This document shows positions 55,945 to 64,000 of a stretch of 64,000 bases of DNA, in pieces. The notes beneath the pieces were generated by a model. It did not search any database. It was not told where the DNA came from and worked only from the letters and a program-made list of their open reading frames with translations. Positions within the stretch are counted from its first letter, which is position 1. Every line of letters starts with the position of its first letter. Where the stretch lies: assembly GCF_003265705.1 (NCBI RefSeq), contig NW_020312867.1:11011228-11075227 (forward strand), read 5' to 3'. Source of the DNA: Callorhinus ursinus. Its lineage: Eukaryota; Chordata; Mammalia; Carnivora; Otariidae. Made by a program: the position numbers and the translations under genes.

Positions 55945-56510
55945 CCCAGGCAAGCAATTATGTTACCAAGAGTGAGATGGAAAACAAAAGAAGTCCTGGC
56001 TCTTTTCAGTGCCACAGTAAAGAATTACAGGACAGCAAAAGGAAAGTGAAGTGAGCAGTTTATTGAAGTACACTCCAGAGGAGGAGCAGGGCCAGTGAAG
56101 AGACACAAAGGCCCCAGGAGCTCCCGGGTGTGGGCTTATATCATTTTTTTTCTTTTAGGTGGGTCCTACGGTTACAACATTTCTTTGAGGGACAAGCCTG
56201 GATTATAGAACAATTAGCCAACTATACATATCCTTTCCCAAAATGTATTCAAAATACCTCAACATTATTTCTATTCTAGAGACATAGGTCAAATAAGGAC
56301 AAGGGGCTGCTTTCTACACCATTGCAACAAGCACATCTAACTTCATTCTTCCTCTGCCGGCAAGTTGTCGCCACAGACTGACTGTTAGATGGGTGGAATG
56401 GGGTGGTCCCTCAGGCGGGGATCCCTGTCAGGACATCTAAGGTCCAAACTCCTGTTGCTCCTGCCCAGCTTCCTGCCTCACAATTACAACTGACAGAAAG
56501 CCAGCCCTGG
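55945..56510 (-). mobile_element. Probable ERV LTR, antisense
   Basis: Antisense polyadenylation signal 'cagtttattgaag' (56058-56070), then a reversed TATA-like 'gcttatatcat' (56134-56144) with GC-rich sequence between, the R-to-U3 order of an LTR read backwards. Family not named, edges approximate, no internal genes. Confidence 0.5.
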
Positions 56511-56827
56511 TCTGCGTTCAGTCTTGGCATAAAGTACTGTTCAAAGAAATAACAGTCCATCAGAAGATTAAAACAATTAAAATCTGTATGTGCCTCTCAA
56601 GAAAATCCCACAGGACAAGTACACAAAGTTTCTGAAAACAAGAGAGAGCATATAATTTGGGAGAGGGTCCACTGGTGCAGACTTAGACTATTAATGTATG
56701 AGGCACCAACAGGAAGTCACACCTTGGCCCCAAGGAAGAGAACATGTGGTCAGAGCAGCAGGCCTGGAAACAAACCCTGGCTGGAAATACTCAAAGCAAA
56801 AAAAGGAAGTTCCAGCCGATAAATACC
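56511..56827. other. Unclassified DNA
   Basis: No repeat named. Ends in two copies of 'cgataaatac' (56818-56827 and next) at the L1 junction. Confidence 0.4.
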
Positions 56828-57167
56828 GATAAATACCCAGTAGTGGGATTACTGGATCCTATGGTAATTCTATTTTTAACTTTTTTGAGGAAGCTCCATA
56901 GTATTTCCTCAGTGGCTGCACCAGTTTTCATTCCCACCAACACTGCACGAGGGTCACCTTTTCTCTACATCCTTGCAAAATGTGATCATGTGGTTCTTAT
57001 TCTTTCTCTTACTGATGTGATGTATCATGTTGGTTGATTTGCAAATATTGAACCACCTTTGCAACCCAGAAATAAATCCCCATTGATCATGGTGAATGAT
57101 TATTTTTTAGTGTATTGTTGGATTCTGTTTGCTAGTAATTAGTAGAGGATTTTTGCATCTATGTTCA

Positions 57168-57506
57168 TCAGAGATATTGGCCTATAGTTCTCTTTTTTGT
57201 GGTGTCTTTATCTGGTTTTGGTATCAGGATAAGCCTGGAATCATAGAATGAATTTGGGAGTTTTCCTTCCTTCTCTATTTTTTGGAATAGTTTGAGAAGA
57301 ATAGATATCAACTCTTCCCTAAATGTTTGGTAGAATTCACCGGTAAAATCATATGGTCCTGGATTTCTTGTTTGTTGGGAGTTTTTGATTACTGATTCAG
57401 TTTCTTTGCTGATAATCGGTCTGTTCAAATTTTCTGTTTCTTCCTGTTTCAGTTTTGGTAGGTTATATGTTTCTAGAAATCTATCCATTTCTTCTAGGTT
57501 GTCCAA
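57168..57506 (-). pseudogene. LINE-1 ORF2 reverse-transcriptase N-terminal remnant
   Basis: 112-codon frame with [32 protein letters not shown] and [20 protein letters not shown], the start of the L1 reverse-transcriptase domain. The frame breaks after the KPDKDT segment. The catalytic FADD box that should follow downstream is not found, as it falls in the deleted part. Not functional. Confidence 0.88.
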
Positions 57507-58074
57507 TTTTTTAGCATATAATTTTTCTTAATATTCGCTTACAGTTGTTTGTATTTTTGTGGTGTTGAGTTTATTTCTCCTCTCTCAACTGTGATTTTAT
57601 TTATTTGGGTCCTTTTTCTTTTTTTCTTGATGAATCTGGCTAGAGGTTTATCAACTTTATTGATTTTTTTCAAAGAACCAGATCCTGGTTTCATTGATCT
57701 GTTCTACTGGTTTTTTTTTTTTTCCATTTCTATATTATTTATTTCTGCTCTAATCTTTATTATTTCCTTCCTTCTGCTGGTTTTAGGTTTTGTTTGTTGT
57801 TCTTTTTCTAGCTCCTTTAGGTGTAAGGTTAGGTATTTGAGATTTTTCTTGCTTCTTGAGGTAGGCCTGTATTGCTATAAACTTCCCTCTTAGAACAGCC
57901 TTTGCTGCATCCAAAGATTTTATACCGTTATGTTTTCATTTTTATTTGTTTTCATGTACTTTTGTATTTCCTCTTTGATTTCTTGGTTGACCCATTCATT
58001 GTTTAGTAGCATGTTATTTAACCTCCATGTATGTATGTTCTTCCCAGATCTTTTCTTGTGGTTGACTTCAAGTT

Positions 58075-58590
58075 TCATAGTGTTGTAGTCAGAAAAGATG
58101 TATGGTATGACTGATCTTTCTGAATTTGTTGAGGCTTGTTTTGCGGCCTAGTATGTGATCTATTCTGGAGAATGTTCCATGTGCAGTTGAAAAGAATGTG
58201 TATTCTGCTGTTGTTAGGATGGAATGTTCTGAATATATCTGTTAAATCCATCTGGTCCAGTGTGTCATTCAAAGTCACTGTTTCCTTGTTGGTTTTCTGT
58301 TTGGACAATCTGTCCATTGATGTAGGTGGGGTGTTAAAGTCCCCTACTATTACTGTATTACTATCAATTATGTCCTTTATGTTTGTTATTAACTGTTTTA
58401 TGTATTTGGGTGCTCCCATGTTGGGTGCATAAACATTTACAGTTGTTATATCTTCTTGTTGGTTTGTCCCCTTTATTATTATATAGTGTCCTTTGTCTCT
58501 TGTTACAGTCTTTGTTTTAAAGTCTATTTTGTCTGATATAAGTATTGCCACTTTGGCTTTTTTTGACATCCGTTTGACATCCATTTGCAT
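58075..58590 (-). pseudogene. LINE-1 ORF2 endonuclease-domain remnant
   Basis: 171-codon frame matching the APE-type endonuclease of L1 ORF2p: VNVYAPNMGAPKYIKQL near residue 50, IVGDFNTPPT near residue 80 (Asp/Asn of the active-site loop), and DLTDIFRTFHP. The N-terminal strands carrying the first catalytic Asn and Glu lie outside the frame. The sequence loses the expected SxxHxxxSRID-type end through a frameshift after about residue 128. The enzyme nicks target DNA in live elements; this copy cannot. Confidence 0.88.
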
Positions 58591-59353
58591 TATGGATGTT
58601 TCTCCATCCCCTCACTTTCAATCTGCAGGTGTCTTTAGGCCTGAAATGAGTCTCTTGTAGGCAGAAGATGGATGGGTCTTTTTTTTTTTTTTTTATCTAC
58701 TCTGTCACCCTAGGGCATTTGATTAAGGCATTTAGTCCATTTACACTCAAAGTAATTATTGATAGATATGTAATTTTTGCCAACTTGTTACTTGTTTTGT
58801 GATTGTTTTAGTAGCTTTTCTCTGATCCTTTCCTCTCTTTTTCTTTTTCATGGTTTGCTGGTTCTCTTTATTGATATACCTGGATTCCTTTCTCTTTATT
58901 CCTTGCATATCTGTTAGTGGTTTTTGATTTGTGGTTACCATTAGGTTTGTATATAATATCTTCTGCATATAGCACTCTACATTAAGTGGATGGTCACTTA
59001 AGTTTGGACCCATTCTTTACTCCTCCCCCACGCCATGTTTTAGGTATATGCTGTCATAGTCTACATCCATTTATTTTGTGAGTTCCTTGACTAACTTATT
59101 ACAGAAATACTTACTTTTACTCCTTCTGTGTTCTCTACTTTTCATACTGTCACTTATGGGCTTTCCTTTCCATTCAAAGAGTCCCCTTTAATATTTCTTG
59201 CAGGGCTGGCTTAGTGCTCGTGAACTCCTTTAGTTTCTGTTTATCTGGAAAACTTTTAATCTCTCCTTCTATTCTCAATGATAGCCTTGCTAGAAAGAAT
59301 ATTTATGGCTGCAAATTTTTCCCTTTCAGCACTTTGAATATACTATGCTATTA

Positions 59354-59575
59354 TTATTCTCTTCTGTCCTGCAAAGTTTCTGCTGAAAAATCAGCTGATA
59401 GCCTTATGGGGTTTCCCTTGTATATAACTTTCTTTTTTTCTCTTGCAACCTTTAAGAGTCTTTCTTTATCACTCTTTTTTGCTATTTTAATTATTATGTG
59501 TCTTGGTGTGGTCCTCTTTGAGTTGAATTTGTTGGGGGCTCTCTGTGCCTCCTGAATCTGGATCTCTAACCCCAC
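59354..59575 (-). pseudogene. LINE-1 ORF1p C-terminal remnant
   Basis: 73-codon frame with PRHIIIKIAKKSDKERLLK and GNPIRLSADFSAETLQDRRE, the C-terminal nucleic-acid-binding part of L1 ORF1p. The rest of ORF1, including the coiled-coil part (up to about 60110), is broken by stops. Confidence 0.85.
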
Positions 59576-60109
59576 CTCAGCTTCGGAAAGTTTTCAGCTA
59601 TTATTTTTTCAAATACATGTTCTGTCCCCCTTTCTCTCTCTTCTCCTTCTGGGATCCCTATAATGTGAACATTATTATGCTTCATGGAGTCACTGAGTTC
59701 TCTAAGTCTGTTCTTATTCTACAGTATTGGTTTGTCTATCACCTGTTCAGCTCGATTGCTTTCCATTACTCTATCCTCCAGGTCACTAATATGCTCCTCC
59801 ACTCCCTGTAATCTACTATTTATTCCATCTAGTATATTTCTAATTTCATTTATTGAGTTCTTCATTTCTGATATGTTATTTTTTTTATCTCTTTGTTAAG
59901 GGTCTCACTGATGTCCTCCACTCTTTTCTCTAATCCAGTGAGTACCTTTATGATCATTACTCTAAATTCTCTATCAGACATATTACTTATTTTCATTTCA
60001 TTTAGATCTATTGTTATAATTTTTCTTGTTCTTTCATCCGGGACATATTTCTCTGTCTCCTCATTTTGTCTGCCTCTCTGTGTCTATTTCTGTGTTAGGA
60101 AAGTAAGCT

Positions 60110-61244
60110 ATGTCTTCTGCTCTTGAAAGTAGTGACTTTATGAAGAGGAGGTCCTGTGGTGCCCTGCGATGCAGAGTCCCCTGTTCACCAGAACCCAGCT
60201 CTTCAGGAGAGTATCCTATGAGTGTGGTATCTGAGTCACTTTTTCTTTCAGTGCCATTGTCTGCACTGACTCTCTGCCTGTTGTAGGCTGTGCCTGCTCT
60301 CTGGTGTTAGTGGAACCCAGGCAGGCCAGCTCTGGGAAGGTGTGCCAGCAGGGAAACTCGGGGGTGGGGTGGTGCTGTTAGCAAAATTTGTGCTGGGCCA
60401 CTAGTCCAGGGTAGGATCCCCCAGAGCGTGGTGCAGCTGGGGCCTGGGCACCAAGGTGTTTGGGGGCCACAGCTGGACGTGGCATGCATGGCATAGCGGT
60501 GGCTGGGCACCCAGTGGCTGGGCAGGGTGCACATGGCTTTAACATAAGTTGCCCTGAGCCCAGGGCCAGAGGCGAGCAGACTTGGAGTGGGCAAGCCCTC
60601 AGGAGAACATGTGGGCAATGCACACTGCTAGCGGGTTAGGTAGCAAGTGTCTATATAGCCCCACCTCCTACAGGTGTGTCTGGGCTTTTGCTGGGAGATG
60701 GGGGAGAAAAATGATGTCTTCGGCTCCCTTGTTTTCAGAGAAGTCCCCCAACACTCTGAAATCAGTATGAACAGATCTATCTCCTAAGTGTGTTCTCTGC
60801 CATTTTTATGTTGCCTCTCCACGCAAGCTGCTATCTCTTTAAGGGTGGCAACCGAGCTATCACTCACTCTCCCTGCTTGCCCAGGGCTGAGTCAGCTGAC
60901 TTTTAAAACTCCAGACTTGAAGTCCCACTGGTTATGCAAATGAATAGAATTCAGCCCCTCTGGTTTTCAAAGCCAAATATTATGGAGATTAGTCTTCCCC
61001 ACGTGGCCTTCCTGGTGTGAGGGCCCATTCTTCTGCCCTCTGCATGGGTGCAGCTCCCTCCCTCCCACTGCCTTTCTGCCCTTCCTAACCTTTCAGGTGC
61101 AACGTCTTCTCTATATTGGGTTGTGGAGTTTGTTTCAGTATTTAGATCACTCTCCATTTATTGACTTGGATGTGGATGAGATCTAGTTATACAGGTGGGA
61201 TGGGGTGAGCTTAGGATCCTCCTACTCTGCCATCTTCCCAAGCT
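60110..61244 (-). promoter_or_regulatory. LINE-1 5'UTR (degenerate internal promoter region)
   Basis: GC-richer block upstream of ORF1 whose outer end reads, on the minus strand, 'ggagcttgggaagatggcag', the start of carnivore L1. In live L1s this region holds the internal RNA polymerase II promoter. I see no proof of activity here. Confidence 0.7.
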
Positions 61245-61400
61245 CCTACCATACCTTCTTTATCCATTCATCTATCAGTGGACACTTGGGCTGCTTCCAT
61301 AGTTTAACTGTTGTTAATAATGCTGCAATAAACATAGGGCTGCCTGTATCCCTTTGCATTAGTATTTTTGTGTCTTGGGGGTAAATACCCAGTAGTGCAT

Positions 61401-63150
61401 ATAAATGCTTCTTTATTTTCATTGCCCCCACTTAGACAAGTAAAGAGCTGAAGGTCTCGAATGGAAGTAAAAATTTAGAGCACTCAAGATATATTTGGAA
61501 ACCATCTGGGTTCCTCACCTAATGCAGGACCTTGTTCCCTGCTAAGCACCTTCTGCCAGTCCAAGGATTTCAGGAATACAGGAGGTGTATTCATGCTTAC
61601 TTGTGATGATCAGGTGCCTTTCTCAGCCCTGGGGACGGCAGAAGCCAGGCCCTCCTCCATGGACAGCCCGTCATTGCTGCTGAGGTTCTAGAAGCCTCGT
61701 GATGCCAGAGGGCCTTCTAACCCCACAGCCACAAAGTGCCCCAAGCATAAGTGAAAACACATCCTCTTCCTCCTCTTCTGTTTCCCTAAAATCCCAGAGA
61801 CTTCTAAAATTCATGTGGTAAAAGCTCTTTCCTTTTTTCCCCATCCATTGCACCCTTGCCATGGGGCTCACAACTTCATCCACTAGGGCTGAACCAAGAC
61901 AGACAAACAAAGGATGATTGTCTTTGTACTAGGCCAAACTTTGCTGGTTGACTTACTCACCCCCCAGACAAACCTTCTTCACAGGGACTCCTGGCAGGCA
62001 CAGCCCACCAGGGTATCAAGCCCCTGACTTGACAAGCCTGGATGCTTCTCAGGCTTAAGCTGAGACCCCTCTACCCAGTGCTTACCTCCCACACCTGTCC
62101 CTCCCCCAACATGACAGCCACACAGAAATTAAAGCTACAGTAATGAGGACCCATTGAGCCCCAAAAGGAGCAGGCATTGGTCAAAGGGCTAGCTCCCTGA
62201 GCTGCACTTGAGAAGACAATGTTGCTCTCAGAGTAGAAGTCAGCACAAGAATATGTTTTAAAAACAAGGCAAGGGCTTCTTTGGCAAAGACAGTACCCAA
62301 AAAAGCAGATTTGAAACAGAAAAATGGCAGACTCCCTGCCCTGCACCATTTCCCAGAACAGCCTCAGGAAAGGAGAAAGACATTCAAATCCTCCTCCCCT
62401 TGTCATGGGTTCACCGGCCTCATTCTGATCTTCAGGTACTTTCCACCAGAGTGACTTGAGCATCCAGTACCAGAAGCACTCACGAAACCTACAAGGCCTC
62501 TTCAGGGGCCCCTGACACCCACCTTACCCTACTGGAGACCTCACCCTAGGGCAGGGCAGGGATGATGCCCTTGATCTAAGCACCACTCCACTCCCTTCCT
62601 TAGAAACATTTAGCAACAGATACCTTGCAGCCTCAAAGCCTTTCAGAGGCTCTTGTGGTCTTAGAAATAAATCCTTCCCTCCTGCATCCAGGGCCACACC
62701 CTCTTATTTATCAAGGCCTTCCACATACAAGCTGTATCAGGGACATCCACAGCATCATTTCTGTCTATGACTACATGCTACAGTTACATTTCTCCTTTAA
62801 CTCTGATCTGAATATTTCCCTGGAAAAATGCTCAAATGACTTTCTCCCTTAATAGCGCTTGCTTTCACATTATTCAGAGTTATAGCCTTCCTTCCTTCCT
62901 TCTACAAGTGTCCAACACTTGTGAGGCAGAAATTAAGACAAAAAAAATATGGGGGGAAAAGCAATTCAATATTTTATCCTGCTTCTCATTTTAGTTGTGC
63001 AATGTTTTGGGAGGTTTTGGGTTGCTTTATTTTTATAAGTAAACTGTTTATGCAAATGTTAACTGTATCCTTTCCAGAAATACAACAGAGTCTTCTCTAA
63101 TTGGAGACTCTCAGTGGCCAAACTTCCCGTTGTATGTACCCTGTGGAAGC
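61401..63150. other. Unclassified DNA
   Basis: 1.75 kb with no named repeat. The minus 130-aa frame at 62071-62463 and minus 79-aa frame at 61671-61910 have no domain signature. Candidate single-copy host DNA, with no splice-supported exon. Confidence 0.45.
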
Positions 63151-63867
63151 AACACAGGCATTCAAACTAGAAACTTTTAATAAGAGAGATGAGAAAACTA
63201 CAGAGCTTGTATCTTAGTTTGGGGTCCACCAAAAATCAACACCAAGACGCAGGTGGTTTTCTTGGGAAGTGACTCCAGGAAGCAAAGTAAGTGGGCAACA
63301 CAAGACAGAGAGGGGACAAAAGCCAGGAAAAGTGGGCAATAGGGCTTTATCCCCTGGGGGACCATTTGGGTGATGATGGGAACACACCTCAGCAGGATGG
63401 GGAAGTTGGAGCATTAATTTACCAAATCGCATCTCCCATTAGTGAGGATTGCCCCGAAGCCCTGACTCCCCACACTTTGGGGCGCTCTATGAGGAGCAGG
63501 GCAGGGCAGGCTGCCAGATCACCACCATTTGGTTTATGTTAATGAGGTGACTTTTGGAAAGCACCCAAGGACAGGAGCGGAAGCAACCATGAAACCAACC
63601 TGACTTCTGGGGAGAGGAGAAGGCTGAGAGGTTGAATCAGAGGCTGTGCCAGAGAAAGATCTTTGGCAGAGAAGAGAGATGCAGGTCTTGTGGTGGGAAA
63701 GTATCAGCATTCTGGAAGTCTGGTATAAGTGAACTCAGGTGGGCCAAAGGGACATAGCTTGAGGCATCAAGAGCACCTGCCATGACTCTCTAGGGAGGTC
63801 CACAAAGCGACCGGAGTAAGCACATTCATGTTATTTTCCTGGATCTGGGAGCAAGTATTTTACATAA
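63151..63867. other. Unclassified DNA, possibly old LTR
   Basis: Text such as 'ttttaataagagagatgag' (63176) and 'ggcaatagggctttatcccc' (63336) has an LTR feel but no confirmed family. Confidence 0.35.
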
Positions 63868-64000
63868 TGTCCTAGTCAGCTCTGGCTGCTATATGCTGTA
63901 GACTGAGAGTCGCTTAAACAACAGAATTTATTTCTCACAGTTCTGGAGACTGGGAAGTCCAAGATCGGAGTGCCGGCCAATCCACTTCCTGGTGAGGGCT
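63868..64000 (-). mobile_element. MaLR LTR (MST/MLT type), cut by window end
   Basis: 'tgtcctagtcagctctggctg ctat' ... 'gaatttatttctcacagttc' ... 'gggaagtccaagatcggag'. Same family group as 35777-36163. Confidence 0.85.

Larger units (their letters stand above)
56829..61400 (-). mobile_element. Long carnivore LINE-1, antisense, with 5'UTR, internal deletion and displaced 3' piece
   Basis: Read on the minus strand from 61244: 5'UTR beginning 'gagcttgggaagatggcag' (about 60110-61244), ORF1 (about 59200-60110), inter-ORF, endonuclease (58075-58620), and reverse-transcriptase N-terminal part (to about 56990). A jump to ORF2 C-terminal text (56829-56985) follows, which omits roughly the FADD-containing RT core and beyond. 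A second ORF2 C-terminal piece (61249-61400) abuts the 5' end. It is the only copy here with a visible 5' end. Many stops; inactive. Confidence 0.9.

Noticed and set aside
57549..57893. Hydrophobic 114-aa plus-strand frame that looks like a membrane protein.
   Set aside because: It is the antisense shadow of L1 ORF2; T-rich antisense L1 always gives Phe/Leu-rich frames. The same holds for 58136-58432, 59214-59555 and 9199-9709.
62071..62463. 130-aa minus-strand open frame.
   Set aside because: No family resemblance, no splice or promoter context; treated as chance.
1..64000. Any prokaryote-style operon, defence system, phage or toxin locus.
   Set aside because: All recognised sequence is mammalian interspersed repeat; there are no operon-like ORFs or ribosome-binding-site patterns.

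Overview
The window is nuclear DNA of a carnivoran mammal, most likely a caniform. Directly visible are about 24 copies of a tRNA-Lys-derived SINE. It has a head starting GGGGCGCCTGGGTGGCTCAG, a GGCTCAGGTCATGATC box, a 'gctccctgctcagcggggagtctgcttctccctctccc'-type body, a CT-rich stretch and an AAATAAAATCTTT(A)n tail. That body is the caniform form. The feliform 'gtgctgacagctcagagcc' body and the young dog 'GGGATCCCTGGGTGGCGC' head are both absent, so a bear, mustelid or pinniped fits better than dog or cat. This assignment is inference.

I could not establish any host protein-coding gene, tRNA, rRNA, snRNA or CRISPR array. The longest open frames are LINE-1 ORF2/ORF1 remnants or chance frames in repeats. 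The one exception worth attention is an 84-codon frame that is open from the left edge to a stop at 254. It may be the 3' end of a gene or retrocopy.

Layout. 1-330: coding-like fragment and AT-rich DNA. About 330-5070: old sense-strand LINE-1 (ORF2 to poly(A)) cut by two SINEs. 5070-8030: MER5 copy, unclassified DNA and two related ERV LTRs. 8030-11290: MER5-type hAT relics holding a nest of old L1, SINE and young L1. 11930-23030: LTRs (one pair in inverted orientation), L2 blocks, MIRs, two (CA)n tracts, and a poly(A)-tailed LTR-derived retrocopy at 17275-17616. 24000-32500: SINEs, an old antisense L1, ERVL/MaLR LTRs. 34100-37640: L2, MaLR LTR, young antisense L1 with a SINE inside. 37640-44050: L1 pieces including a twin-primed inversion. 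44050-47110: mostly unclassified. 47110-50690: an old L1 opened by another nest. 51250-55000: MaLR LTR, SINEs, young L1. 55850-56500: (TG)n and an LTR. 56830-61400: long antisense L1 with 5'UTR and an odd circularly permuted layout. 61400-64000: unclassified DNA ending inside a MaLR LTR.

The window reads as a gene desert or intron shaped by serial retrotransposition. Its value is in the insertion order, visible through target-site duplications (TSDs), and in L1 structural variants. I found no undescribed functional system. All family names come from memory of repeat consensus features; no database search was run.
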